Positions 25,830 to 34,862 of a DNA stretch of 64,000 bases are shown here, piece by piece. Made by a program: the position numbers and the translations under genes. Position 1 is the first letter of the stretch; each line of letters starts with the position of its first letter. The notes beneath the pieces were generated by a model, which was given only the letters and a program-made list of their open reading frames with translations, made no database searches and was not told the DNA's origin. Origin of the DNA: BMS3BBIN04 sp964552465 (GTDB taxonomy: Bacteria > Electryoneota > Electryoneia > Electryoneales > Electryoneaceae); NCBI GenBank assembly GCA_964552465.1, contig CAZKGR010000006.1, forward strand, positions 62,001 through 126,000, given 5' to 3'.

Positions 25830-26686
25830 TCTGTTGTCGCTCCTCCGGCACCTTCAACAGGTACATTTGTTGTGTCTGGTACAACTTCATCTATGGACAC
25901 TGGTTCTTCAGCATCCGCAGGAATCGAATCCGTTGTGCCTGCATCAACTTCCGGAGTAGCCTCAGTTGTGTCTGAAAATTCTTCTGAATAAAACGGGCTA
26001 CCTACACCTGAGAATATTGGGGATTCCATCTCATCAGTATCAACAAGAATGGGAACGTAGATGGTGTCGGTCGTCAACTCGCGGATATAGACTTTCAACA
26101 AATCATAATTCAGCAATGTGTCCGCGATACCTGCTGGGCTACCTGTCTTGTATTCCATATCCTCTTCGCTGTAATTCCACAGCGTTAAGGTTGCAATATC
26201 ACGATCTTTCGTAATTCTGAACAAACCCTGTATGTAGTTGCCGTCATAGTAATACTCAACACCTTTGACCACGGTGGCAAGAATTCCTGCGAACGGTGAT
26301 TCCAGCACCCTGGCATCTTCCTGGATTTGTGTCACGTTCAAAGTCGGGGCAGAGTATGTTTTGTTTTCCTCAAATTCGTAAAGATTCAGAATTGATCTCT
26401 CGGTCTCGTTGATCTCGAGCAGAGGAAAAACGCGTTCCATGGGATAGACGATCATCAGGTCGCCCTGACCGAAACCGTTTCTTGTCACGTCGATGAACTC
26501 GACGGAGTCAATCGCAATCGTGGGGCTGAGAAGTTGCCCACGTCTGAAGGTTTCAATAACCTCAGCGTCGCTGACCTTCACCGAATGCACTTCCTTCGGT
26601 TTCACTTCTCCATCTTGAGCCATCAAGATGGAGGAGAAGACCAGAAGGAGACCGGTTGCGATCAAACCCCCAAGCCTGCGGGTCAT
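25826..26686 (-). CDS. Exported protein of unknown function, possible GldN-like position
   Basis: This exported 286-residue protein has a signal peptide cut before QDGEVK. The globular part (about 30-235) is mixed alpha/beta with VSDAEVIETFRRGQLLSPTIAID, DLMIVYPMERVFPL and PFAGILATVVKGVEYYYDGNY. The last 50 residues are a Glu/Thr/Pro-rich tail similar in style to the acidic region of the next protein. I do not recognise the family. Its size, export and place just beside the GldK-like gene recall GldN/PorN of type IX systems, but no sequence signature supports that. It overlaps its neighbours by 4 bases at both ends, and so must be part of the same machine or pathway. Confidence 0.55.
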   Translation of the reverse strand: MTRRLGGLIATGLLLVFSSILMAQDGEVKPKEVHSVKVSDAEVIETFRRGQLLSPTIAIDSVEFIDVTRNGFGQGDLMIVYPMERVFPLLEINETERSILNLYEFEENKTYSAPTLNVTQIQEDARVLESPFAGILATVVKGVEYYYDGNYIQGLFRITKDRDIATLTLWNYSEEDMEYKTGSPAGIADTLLNYDLLKVYIRELTTDTIYVPILVDTDEMESPIFSGVGSPFYSEEFSDTTEATPEVDAGTTDSIPADAEEPVSIDEVVPDTTNVPVEGAGGATTE

Positions 26687-28386
26687 CCTGTCTCCTCGAG
26701 CAAGTGGAAGTAGAATTCTGCTCGGTTGAGATCGTTGAGATTTCTATAAGCCGTGACCATCACCTCGTACAAGCTTCTCCGGTTAACCGGTGATAATTCC
26801 GATGGCAGCGATGTTGATAGTGCTGCTTCGCCGTATCGAACCGCACGATATGGGTCCTGTTGGCTCATGTTCGCCAGCGCCATCAGGGCAAATGCTTGAT
26901 CTTTATGTGGTAACAGCGCCGACTGGTAATAGTAGACGAATGCCTTTTCCTTTGTCCGATCATTCTTTTCAAGTCGGTTCGCGTAGATCGTGGCAAAGGT
27001 TCCGTACAACTCCAGAACTCGTTCCATCTCCGCCGGGATACGGCTTCGCTGGTCGGTCATCAATGTTCCGAAACCGTCAGAACCATTGTTGATCAACAGT
27101 GTGTCAAGGCTGGAATCTACTTCTGTGTATCCAACATTAACCAGCATGGTCCGAAGTCGATCAAGTGCGCTCTCAGGTTCGTCCAGATATCCAAAGTCAA
27201 GAACGGCCGCCAGAGTATCCATTTCCAATTTGGCAGTTTCCGAGACTAGATCATCACGGATACCCAGAATCGCCGCGCGTGCTTCCTCATGATCTCCCAC
27301 ATTAATCATTTGAATGATCGGGACACGTGCTGAGGCAGTGTAGATGTTGCCTTCATCCCAACCAATCCATCTCATCATATCCTTGGCTGTTGTAGCGAAT
27401 TCAGAATCGCTGGGTACATCCGCACGAGTCATGGCGACCAGGCGGTTCGCATTTGTGATGAGATCACTTCCCATCATCAAATCTTGTTCGAGGTACATCT
27501 GCTCCCGAACCAGGAACAGCCAATCGATATACTCTAATGAATCGAGTTCAATCCTGCGTCGAAGCTGTTCACCTGTTTGATACTGCGAAATGGGTGCCCA
27601 TGTCAGCAACAGGTCTTCAGATTGCCTGTAGGAACGGAGGGCGGCTACGGAATCACCCTTTGTCAAATAGCGGTCGCCCAGGTGCAGGGCAGTCAGATAG
27701 TCAGATTGGTTTGTACCAAACAGGATTTCTGTCTGTTCAATCGCCTTATCGAGGTTGTCCAGGGATTGGTGCAGCTTCGCCAAATCCTCCAGCACCTCAA
27801 TTAAACGAATACGTGACCAGCTATCCCACGGGTTATAAGTAAGGGCTTCCTGCAGGAAGTCACGGGCTGCTTCCAGATGACCAGCTGCCCGTTCACGGAG
27901 AGCCGGACGGATGCGGTCAAGATTAGCCATGGAGAGCACATAAACCGGTTCGCCGAGAATATCTTCAACAGCGACAATCTGTGCATCAACTTCAAGCGTG
28001 ATCTCGAAAGCACGCATCGTGTCCGCCGGATCCGGAGGCACGTCCGGTAAGACATTACCTTTCTCGTATAGTTCTACGAGTGGATGTCCTTGTGCTCGAA
28101 CTTTTTCAGCTCGCGCAAAATAATCATCGCTAATGGAGTCAGCCACGCTGCCGACCATAACATGCCGCGCCGCGCGCGTTGCTTCACGAGCAACGGAAGT
28201 ATCAACACCTACGAATCCAACGAGTGTCAGATCTGTGGTGTCTGCCACGGAAACGTCACCGGGCTCCAGCGGTTCAGGTGGTGGTTCACGTCGGATTTCA
28301 CCACCAGATGTACAACCATACATCCAGACTGAAGTCAGAATTAGTATGGCTGGAACCAGAATGCGTAAGAAAACTGTTTTTCTCAT
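26683..28386 (-). CDS. TPR lipoprotein in the envelope-machine operon
   Basis: This 567-residue lipoprotein has a signal sequence ending VWMYGC, the lipid-anchored Cys. After a variable 120-residue part, TPR-type helical pairs occur at about 170-290 (ARDFLQEALTYNPWDSWSRI, DKAIEQTEILFGTNQSDYLTAL, LGDRYLTKGDSVAALRSYRQ), with further helical repeats to the end. It is likely a periplasmic scaffold, comparable with SprE/PorW-type lipoproteins only in architecture. The frame opens at 28452, but ATG 28386 gives a proper signal sequence. It sits between the TonB-like gene and the unknown exported gene, overlapping the latter by 4 bases. Confidence 0.75.
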   Translation of the reverse strand: MRKTVFLRILVPAILILTSVWMYGCTSGGEIRREPPPEPLEPGDVSVADTTDLTLVGFVGVDTSVAREATRAARHVMVGSVADSISDDYFARAEKVRAQGHPLVELYEKGNVLPDVPPDPADTMRAFEITLEVDAQIVAVEDILGEPVYVLSMANLDRIRPALRERAAGHLEAARDFLQEALTYNPWDSWSRIRLIEVLEDLAKLHQSLDNLDKAIEQTEILFGTNQSDYLTALHLGDRYLTKGDSVAALRSYRQSEDLLLTWAPISQYQTGEQLRRRIELDSLEYIDWLFLVREQMYLEQDLMMGSDLITNANRLVAMTRADVPSDSEFATTAKDMMRWIGWDEGNIYTASARVPIIQMINVGDHEEARAAILGIRDDLVSETAKLEMDTLAAVLDFGYLDEPESALDRLRTMLVNVGYTEVDSSLDTLLINNGSDGFGTLMTDQRSRIPAEMERVLELYGTFATIYANRLEKNDRTKEKAFVYYYQSALLPHKDQAFALMALANMSQQDPYRAVRYGEAALSTSLPSELSPVNRRSLYEVMVTAYRNLNDLNRAEFYFHLLEETG

Positions 28387-28430
28387 CTCGCTCTCGCTGT
28401 GCGGGAACGTTTTCCCGAAGTAGCATGGCG

Positions 28431-29444
28431 TTAGTTGGATGAATTCCACCAATCGATAAAGATGTCCATCGATTCACCAGCACGCGGATCACCGGGGCTT
28501 ATCTGACTCATCTGCAAGCTCATGCGATTTCCGCGTAGTAGAACTCGTCCAGCTTGGAAACTCTCACTCCTCGATCCCTTGGCGCCTATATCAGTCAACA
28601 GGACGCCGTTTGTATCCTGAACGAGGAAAATTTTCAGCTCAGGTGGGTCGCCATCACGGCCCAACAAATAGATTGTATAATCAGTGCCGTTTGGTGCTGT
28701 GTATTCCACCCAGGTCGTAAAGTCGCCTGCTTGGAAATTGAAATACTCTGGTTCTTTCAGATCCCGTGGGATTTCCAGCTCATTATCCCGGATCCAATCA
28801 ATAATGGGGGAGACGTTACTCTCGATACCCAATCCAGAGGACTCTTCAAGCGTCGGAACACTAGGACCTTCTCCGACATCAAGAGCAGCACGACTTGAAG
28901 TGCGTGAACTTCTATCTCCTCTAGCCGACCCACGGTCCGAACGACCAAGTGAAACTTGACCTGTTCCCCCAACATCCAGAGAAGCGTCTCCTCGCGGTAC
29001 AATAATCGAGGAAGAAGAGGATTGATCAGTTTCACGACGTGCGCCCATGTCGCGATCACGACGCAAATTCTGTCGATCGCTGCGTTGTCGCTGCAAGTTC
29101 AAGTCAATCTCCTGCTGCAGCGCAACATCCTGCGACATACGTTCACGGCTAAGGTCTTCGCGCTCACGCCTATCCTGCTGACGCTCCTCAGTTTGACGGC
29201 GTTGCGGAGCTTGTTCCTCTTCCTCAGCATCATCCTGCTGAATCTCTTCTTTTTCTTTCGCTGTAATGATGTCCACAATTACTTCGCGCAGCGATTGCGA
29301 CATTCGCGGCGAATTGAGAACCACCTTAAGAAGGGGAAACACAGTGAACAAGAACACCATTATGATGCCGCTTAATGCAAGCGATACCCATAGAATACGC
29401 TTACTTTTTTTTCGCTGTGGCTCAATATCCCAGAGCACAATCAC
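28431..29444 (-). CDS. TonB-like envelope-spanning protein
   Basis: This 337-residue protein is built like TonB or the AgmX/PglI family. It has a short cytosolic N-terminus, one transmembrane helix at about 18-40, and a long charged Gln/Arg/Glu-rich segment (about 60-200) able to cross the periplasm. A folded C-terminal domain follows (about 215-335; NVSPIIDWIRDNELEIPRDLKEP). There is no classical TonB YP motif. It overlaps the second ExbD-like gene by 4 bases, so it should couple to the ExbB/ExbD motor. In function it could correspond to the periplasmic arm of GldM, transmitting proton-motive work to the outer-membrane barrel and FGE-fold proteins. This is inferred from architecture and context. 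Confidence 0.65.
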   Translation of the reverse strand: MIVLWDIEPQRKKSKRILWVSLALSGIIMVFLFTVFPLLKVVLNSPRMSQSLREVIVDIITAKEKEEIQQDDAEEEEQAPQRRQTEERQQDRREREDLSRERMSQDVALQQEIDLNLQRQRSDRQNLRRDRDMGARRETDQSSSSSIIVPRGDASLDVGGTGQVSLGRSDRGSARGDRSSRTSSRAALDVGEGPSVPTLEESSGLGIESNVSPIIDWIRDNELEIPRDLKEPEYFNFQAGDFTTWVEYTAPNGTDYTIYLLGRDGDPPELKIFLVQDTNGVLLTDIGAKGSRSESFQAGRVLLRGNRMSLQMSQISPGDPRAGESMDIFIDWWNSSN

Positions 29445-29974
29445 TCCTCGGCTGAGGCTTGGTTATCATCTACTGTATCTCCCGACAGGTCAACGCCCGG
29501 GAAGGGCAGGTCAAGCTGCATGGCGATATCGTAAATATCAACGGTGCCACTTACTGGTGACAATTCAGTTGGTATAACGTTGACAGCTTCAATCTCGGCC
29601 CCATATTCATCAATCAACGCACGAAGTTCTCGTTTCAGCGCTTGCGGGCTATCTGCTGCGCGGCTATCCTCAATATCCCCCTGCCGCCAATTGATCAGGT
29701 ATTCAGGGTTGAACAGTTCAACAGTATACTGGTTCACCGTTCCATCTTGATCCATGCGTTCGCGGTTCTCAGCGCGCATGTTTTCCAGTGAAGATGTAAC
29801 GATGATGCTGATGATCGCGAGATCCTGCTGTTCTTCAGATTGTTCTTGCGCGTCCTTTTGCGTATAAGGGAACCTTATCCTTGACTTGGACGATAGATCC
29901 GCAATTGAAACAAATCCGACGAGGATGATCAGAACCACGTCGATCAGGCGCAGAATAGTGCCAGAACCTCCCAT
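29441..29974 (-). CDS. ExbD/TolR-like motor protein 2
   Basis: This 177-residue protein has one N-terminal transmembrane helix (about 8-27) containing LRLIDVVLIILVGFVSI, which keeps the membrane aspartate used for proton passage in ExbD/TolR. The periplasmic domain (about 45-165) shows the beta-alpha pattern of the family, ending in LPFPGVDLSGDTVDD. It is the second of two paralogues encoded side by side, with 14 bases between them, after a single ExbB-like channel gene. One ExbB plus two ExbD types is also the layout of the AglRQS motor of Myxococcus gliding. It forms the stator with its neighbours. Confidence 0.85.
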   Translation of the reverse strand: MGGSGTILRLIDVVLIILVGFVSIADLSSKSRIRFPYTQKDAQEQSEEQQDLAIISIIVTSSLENMRAENRERMDQDGTVNQYTVELFNPEYLINWRQGDIEDSRAADSPQALKRELRALIDEYGAEIEAVNVIPTELSPVSGTVDIYDIAMQLDLPFPGVDLSGDTVDDNQASAEE

Positions 29975-29988
29975 GGAATCACCCCCTG

Positions 29989-30369
29989 TTATTCATCGTG
30001 GTACACGACGATCAGACTGCGAGACAGATCATGCCGATCAGCAGACTGAATGACTTTTTTCACTCGGCCCATAGGCGCGCCTTCATCAGCGCGGATACGA
30101 ACATGCAAACTGTCTCCAAAAACAGTTTCAGTTCGCGCATTCGCCATGAACCGTTCCACTTGGACAAGATCCCACGCTATGCGCTCATCCTGGAAGAAGA
30201 TATCTCCCCAGACGTCTACGCTGATCGTAACATTCCCCTCAGTACTTATGTCGGGTGTTCGCACAGTTTCAGTTTCCGCGAGTTCCAGCTTTCGCTGATT
30301 CTCGATGGTCGCCATACTGATGAACCCGAAGAGGACGATCAACACGATGTCGATCAGGCGCAAGATCAT
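29989..30369 (-). CDS. ExbD/TolR-like motor protein 1
   Basis: This 126-residue protein has a transmembrane helix at residues 3-20 (LRLIDIVLIVLFGFISM) with the conserved proton-path aspartate. The compact periplasmic domain includes NVTISVDVWGDIFFQDERI and LHVRIRADEGAPMGRVKKVIQSA, the standard ExbD/TolR layout. The start overlaps the stop of the ExbB-like gene (4 bases), which is typical for co-translated stator subunits. Nearly the same membrane sequence in the next gene shows the pair arose by duplication. Confidence 0.88.
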   Translation of the reverse strand: MILRLIDIVLIVLFGFISMATIENQRKLELAETETVRTPDISTEGNVTISVDVWGDIFFQDERIAWDLVQVERFMANARTETVFGDSLHVRIRADEGAPMGRVKKVIQSADRHDLSRSLIVVYHDE

Positions 30370-31124
30370 GTAGCGCTCTCCTCAGCCTTCGGCGTTGTGC
30401 GCTTCTGCTGGGCACGGTTGACAAAGTGGAAGCGAAGATCATCAGCCTTGTTGTACATCTGTTCGAGCTGACCCCTGAAGAGCGATTCCAGTGTAGTGGA
30501 AAACAGGTTCAGCATTACAGAAATACCGATACCAACCAAGGTAGTGACGAGTGCGGTACCCATACCCGACAAGGTAGTCTGTGTATCGAGTACACCACCC
30601 GTTGTGTAGAACACCTGGTACATACCCCAGACGGTACCCAGCAGACCGAATGCGCCCGCGGAATCTGACAAGAAGATCATCCAGGATCGGAACGAAGCGA
30701 ATCGTTCTTCTCTAACCTTTGTGATCAAGTCGACTTCCGCATGGAAGTTAAGATCGCCGCGTATTCCCATCGCGTAGAGAATCGCAAGTAGCCGTCCCAT
30801 CTCGCCTTTGTTAGCCCGCCCGCGGACAATCTTATCAACTTCTTCCGGATTACCGCGTGCAAAGCGGAAGGTCACGAGCGGCTTAGAATTCCCATTCTCC
30901 ATCATCAGCATGCCGAACTCGTAGAAGCTGGCGACAAGACCGACAAAGAGGGCAATTCCCAGCGGCCAGACGAAACCCTGCAACTGAGTGATCAGTTGAC
31001 GTACCGTAAAGGGTGTTTCGCTGCCTTCAGTGGCTTCCTGCGCGAATCCGTACGATGCCAACAGAACCATGCCAACAACGATCCCGCCGACTCCAAGGAG
31101 TCGCCTTACTTGCTCAGTTCTCAC
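30366..31124 (-). CDS. MotA/TolQ/ExbB-like proton channel
   Basis: This 252-residue inner-membrane protein has an N-terminal signal-like segment ending FA|QEATEG, then three transmembrane helices (about 48-72, 148-172 and 185-208). The helix pair with DSAGAFGLLGTVWGMYQVF and TALVTTLVGIGISVMLNLF is the MotA/TolQ/ExbB core. A cytosolic loop (about 80-140) lies between helix 1 and helix 2. It would form the proton-conducting pentamer around the ExbD-type dimer. Position in the operon corresponds to GldL in the order PorP-K-L-M-N. The ExbD gene overlaps by 4 bases. Confidence 0.9.
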   Translation of the reverse strand: MRTEQVRRLLGVGGIVVGMVLLASYGFAQEATEGSETPFTVRQLITQLQGFVWPLGIALFVGLVASFYEFGMLMMENGNSKPLVTFRFARGNPEEVDKIVRGRANKGEMGRLLAILYAMGIRGDLNFHAEVDLITKVREERFASFRSWMIFLSDSAGAFGLLGTVWGMYQVFYTTGGVLDTQTTLSGMGTALVTTLVGIGISVMLNLFSTTLESLFRGQLEQMYNKADDLRFHFVNRAQQKRTTPKAEESAT

Positions 31125-31163
31125 TGCACCACCTCTTAGATTCGTGACACAAAAATGTCGAAT

Positions 31164-33008
31164 TTACTCGTTGTTTTCGTTTTCTGGTAGTCGACGACCA
31201 TGTTCAGGATTGAGGATAAGTTCAAAATCGGTCGCCAGACGATCCCCACCCTGGTACCTCTTACGAATATCAATATTTCGGTGGACTTCGTGATGTACTA
31301 CTCTCATCCGTCCGTGCCCACCTAACATCTTAACACCATCATCCCGGTCGTACGTAAACAAGTATTCGTATACACCCGGCGGGAGGAGTTCACCATTACC
31401 ATCACGTCCAGCCCAAACAATTTCATCCGGCATGGCAGTTGGCGATCCGACATCCAAGATAACCTCATCCATGCCCAGATCGCGAATAGTAAACCTCCAA
31501 GGTGCAGAAAAATCATTACTGAAAGCTTTAACTACATAGAAAGGTACTTCCCCGACAAAGCGATCTTCAATAAATACAGGTCCAGATCCCATCAGAGAGT
31601 CAACAGTAGATAGGTTGAGTTCGTTTGTAAATTCGTTTCTAATCGGAAGATCACGCTGCAGCTGGTATCCACCACCTGTGACGACTCGTTCAAGCCCTTT
31701 TGCGCGAAGCACTGCACGTTGCGGTGTAATTAATTCAGCTTTCACATACTCACTTTTAAGGAAATGCCCCATTGTCTCAAGTGCACCCAGATATTCAGGA
31801 GTGTACATCCCGTCAGGCGGACGATTCAGTACTCGGTCAGCAAGCGGTATGTCAGCGTCGGTTCGAACACTGATCTGTCTTTCGTCACCGAAGTCGCGTG
31901 GGCGCATGTTCATGCGCTCGATTTCACCCAGATTATCATCCACACTAGCAGCGGTGTGGATATGTCGAATGTTGAGTTCGTCAGTAGGTGTATACAGATA
32001 GATCTGTCCACGTGGATCTTGGATTGGCCATTCCTGACCACGTGGATCGTTCAGCGGAATTGCTGGTAGATCCTCAGGCACAGGAAGTGGGGGACGCCTG
32101 TAGACATCATATACGAAACCAAATCGATGCGTACCGTCCGACAACAAGGCGATTTCAGTCGTCGGGTAGTCGTAACGATAGTTGAAGTACCAGTCATCGA
32201 GCAGGTGAAACTCAAGTTCAGACCATACTGAACGTTGTCCACCATTCAATCTCAGGATTGCACCCTGGCTCAGAGTACGACTGATTCCGATCTCAAAGTG
32301 ATCCTGAACTTCAGTCCATTGAGATGTTTGGCCGACAGAACTCATCGAAGAATTGGGTAGATTGAAAACCGTTGCACGTACAGTCCACCACTCGTTGATG
32401 CGAAATACCGCTCCCGCACCAAAATGCCAGCGTTCCTTGAAATCTTTTCCACCAGCATTGATCAATGGACGGTTGATATCTTCCCAGACCATTGCCAATT
32501 GCAGCTTGGACCACGGCCGAGCGAAAATGCCAACGCCTGCTGACCAGTTGAAGACGAAATCTGATTCCTGAATCACAGGGTCGCCATAGTCGAAACGATA
32601 GAATTCAAGCTGATCATAGTCCATCATGAACGAATCGAAGTTCGCCCCGATTGACAGTTGGCGCATGATCGGAATACCGTACGACATCCTGAACAGCGTT
32701 TCTCGATAAAGTCCTGATTGCAGGTACTGTAAACCTGCTGCCAAACCACGAGCTTTCCAAGGGAAATGATACCCGATCATTCCACCGTGAACCGACATGA
32801 AATCATCTGTCAGCGATGGGTGATAAAATGTTCCTGTCATGCTGAACTTGTCGCGCAACCAGGGATTCAAGGCGGGATTTACGAATACGGATTCCAGAAG
32901 GTTCAATTCCGCCGGATTTTGCCCATAACGGTTATAGGCATGAGCGTTCGATGCTCCAAGTTGGAACACGATCACAAATATCAGAATGCCGAGTAGGTTT
33001 CGTCTCAT
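31164..33008 (-). CDS. PorP/SprF-like outer-membrane protein with C-terminal extension
   Basis: This 614-residue exported protein has a signal peptide ending SNAHA. The first 300 residues match the PorP/SprF pattern: an N-terminal NPA-containing segment (FVNPALNPWLRDKF) and amphipathic beta-strands with SIGANFDSFMMDYDQL and WHFGAGAVFRINEWWTVRATVFNL. The remaining 300 residues form an extra soluble region, ending in an Ig-like fold (PWRFTIRDLGMDEV, LPPGVYEYLFTYDRDDG). In Bacteroidetes, PorP/SprF barrels hold type IX substrates or surface adhesins at the outer membrane. ATG 33008 is preferred over 33035 for its signal peptide. The upstream CHU_C-like gene ends 4 bases before it. Confidence 0.75.
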   Translation of the reverse strand: MRRNLLGILIFVIVFQLGASNAHAYNRYGQNPAELNLLESVFVNPALNPWLRDKFSMTGTFYHPSLTDDFMSVHGGMIGYHFPWKARGLAAGLQYLQSGLYRETLFRMSYGIPIMRQLSIGANFDSFMMDYDQLEFYRFDYGDPVIQESDFVFNWSAGVGIFARPWSKLQLAMVWEDINRPLINAGGKDFKERWHFGAGAVFRINEWWTVRATVFNLPNSSMSSVGQTSQWTEVQDHFEIGISRTLSQGAILRLNGGQRSVWSELEFHLLDDWYFNYRYDYPTTEIALLSDGTHRFGFVYDVYRRPPLPVPEDLPAIPLNDPRGQEWPIQDPRGQIYLYTPTDELNIRHIHTAASVDDNLGEIERMNMRPRDFGDERQISVRTDADIPLADRVLNRPPDGMYTPEYLGALETMGHFLKSEYVKAELITPQRAVLRAKGLERVVTGGGYQLQRDLPIRNEFTNELNLSTVDSLMGSGPVFIEDRFVGEVPFYVVKAFSNDFSAPWRFTIRDLGMDEVILDVGSPTAMPDEIVWAGRDGNGELLPPGVYEYLFTYDRDDGVKMLGGHGRMRVVHHEVHRNIDIRKRYQGGDRLATDFELILNPEHGRRLPENENNE

Positions 33009-33012
33009 ATGC

Positions 33013-33735
33013 TTAGCGGAGAACGTAAATGACACCGGAAGCTATGATTTCCGAATCTTCTTCCACAATGATGAAGTAGACGCCTGGACGTATCTCGTGC
33101 CCCAGCCGGTCAACTCCATCCCAAATAACTTCACCGTTCCGTAAACCCGATCTGGCAATCGACATCACCCTGATGCCATCCGGGCTGAAAATGCGAATGT
33201 ATGGATTTTTAAAACCAATGCCTGGACGTGCTATATGCAGTTCGTCGTTAACGCCATCTCCATTCGGAGTGATCGGAAGGGGATAGACTTCAACCCCGTT
33301 CTCAAGATATCCGTCAGACTTGGTTTCTCTTTGAGCCGATTTGTTAAACGAACTCTCCAACCGATCCCACTCATCACCCTGTACATGGAATGACAGCTTC
33401 GACGGTCCAGCGTAATTTCGTCCACTCAGGGGTAAGCTGGATTCAATCTCAAGAATGACAGTCTTCTTTGTCGGCCAGTTTGATACTGGTCGAACAACAA
33501 CACTCTTTCCAGCCGCTTGCACTGATATATCGAATTTTTGTCCGGATGGTGATCTTGCAGTTAAATATTTGCTCAGATCAACATCACCAACCAATCGGTC
33601 AAATGATAGAACGATTGGATCACTTGCAGCCAACAAGCCAGCATGACCATTTCCAGTCTCCGGATTGATCTGCACGCCGGAGCCGAGTACGGGAAGAATC
33701 AGGATGAAGCATATAAGAGGTATATGCTTGCTCAT
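33013..33735 (-). CDS. Exported protein with gliding-type (CHU_C/type B-like) C-terminal domain
   Basis: This 240-residue exported protein has a beta-sandwich N-part (about 35-125). A C-terminal 85 residues beginning PLPITPNGDGVNDELHI, with IRIFSPDGIRV, GEVIWDGVDRLG and PGVYFIIV, is the CHU_C/gliding-motility or type B sorting-like domain known from SprB-type surface proteins. In Flavobacterium, genes for such proteins sit beside sprF-like genes, as here. It overlaps the TPR lipoprotein gene by 4 bases and precedes the PorP-like gene by 4 bases. It may be a secreted component or a structural partner of the barrel. Confidence 0.75.
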   Translation of the reverse strand: MSKHIPLICFILILPVLGSGVQINPETGNGHAGLLAASDPIVLSFDRLVGDVDLSKYLTARSPSGQKFDISVQAAGKSVVVRPVSNWPTKKTVILEIESSLPLSGRNYAGPSKLSFHVQGDEWDRLESSFNKSAQRETKSDGYLENGVEVYPLPITPNGDGVNDELHIARPGIGFKNPYIRIFSPDGIRVMSIARSGLRNGEVIWDGVDRLGHEIRPGVYFIIVEEDSEIIASGVIYVLR

Positions 33736-34862
33736 GGTCCCTCCAGCCGGATTCGAGTGGTATCCTGCCTCACCCGTGACGGATTGAGCACTGTTTGATC
33801 CATATAGGTGCGCGCCAGGGCAAACAGTGAATCTGCCTCTGATTTCTGACCGAGATTGAATCGGCTGATCGCCAGGTACTGAATCACGTCCTCGTTGGCT
33901 GGCTCTATCACAAGTGCGTCCTCGAAAGCCAGGATAGCCATCGGAAAGTTCCTTTCGAGGAAGTATGATTCACCGATCAAAGCATAAAAATCTACAGCAT
34001 TAAGTGGATCGGATCGTAGCACCATTTCAAAACGGAACCGTGAATTGTCCCAGTCATTCATCTCATAGAACGTCGAGCCTAGATGGCTGTCCATGAGCGG
34101 TCGCTCAATGAGTTTTCTTTCTTGAATCTTAGGCTCATATGCGGTCAAGACAGAATCAGTCCTGAATCCAGAGGTGCGCAATTGATCCTGGTAGAGAAAT
34201 ATTCCACTGGCATTCGGTTGTGGTGATATGATTTCCTTAATCAATTCGTTTGCGTGAATAAATTGTTCCGAATCGTAATAAATGTACGCGAGGCGTTCAT
34301 GCACGTTCAGGCGGCGAAGCGAATCCGCAGTCAAATGCAGTAGCATAACGCGTGCTTCGTCGTAGCGACCCTCATTCACCAGCGATTCACTAGAGTATTC
34401 GAGCATTTCTGAGACAGAAAGAGCTCTCATCTCGAAAGGTGTCAACACCCAATCGAGATAGTAGCGAACGCGCAGCACTCTATCGATCAACTCGCGAGTT
34501 GTACTGTAATCGCGTGCAGTGAAGGCATCATATGCTTTCTGCGTCAGTTCGACATCAGCCAGCTGCATTAAATAGAGGAGATCATCACGGAACTCATCTC
34601 CCTGGCGCAGCGAACGGCTTATGGCTTCAACAAACGTGTCAAAGTCTTTAAGGTGATATGAGGCTTCCGCGAGCAGCATATTGTAGTGTGCATCATGTGG
34701 ATAGGTAGCCAGGATTTGATCGCGTGCATTTTCATAGTTCTGGTTTTCGAGTTCCTGCCGGATTGATGCATAGCGGTTTGAACACCCAAACGCAGAGAGC
34801 AGAATGAGAGCGAGAACAACCAGAAACATCGGTTTTGATATGTTCAAGCGTTCGATCTTCAT
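33732..34862 (-). CDS. TPR lipoprotein, first gene of the envelope-machine operon
   Basis: This 376-residue lipoprotein has a signal sequence ending LLSAFGC. TPR-like helices run through the protein (YENARDQILATYPHDAHYNMLL, STTRELIDRVLRVR, RYDEARVMLLHLTADSLRRLN, FPMAILAFEDALVIEPANEDV). The start at 34862 has a purine-rich GAGAAG just upstream; the frame opens at 34901. It is a likely outer-membrane-anchored periplasmic scaffold. It is the first gene of the 11-gene run, with a 4-base overlap into the CHU_C-like gene, and I find no convincing promoter in the upstream gap. Confidence 0.75.
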   Translation of the reverse strand: MKIERLNISKPMFLVVLALILLSAFGCSNRYASIRQELENQNYENARDQILATYPHDAHYNMLLAEASYHLKDFDTFVEAISRSLRQGDEFRDDLLYLMQLADVELTQKAYDAFTARDYSTTRELIDRVLRVRYYLDWVLTPFEMRALSVSEMLEYSSESLVNEGRYDEARVMLLHLTADSLRRLNVHERLAYIYYDSEQFIHANELIKEIISPQPNASGIFLYQDQLRTSGFRTDSVLTAYEPKIQERKLIERPLMDSHLGSTFYEMNDWDNSRFRFEMVLRSDPLNAVDFYALIGESYFLERNFPMAILAFEDALVIEPANEDVIQYLAISRFNLGQKSEADSLFALARTYMDQTVLNPSRVRQDTTRIRLEGP

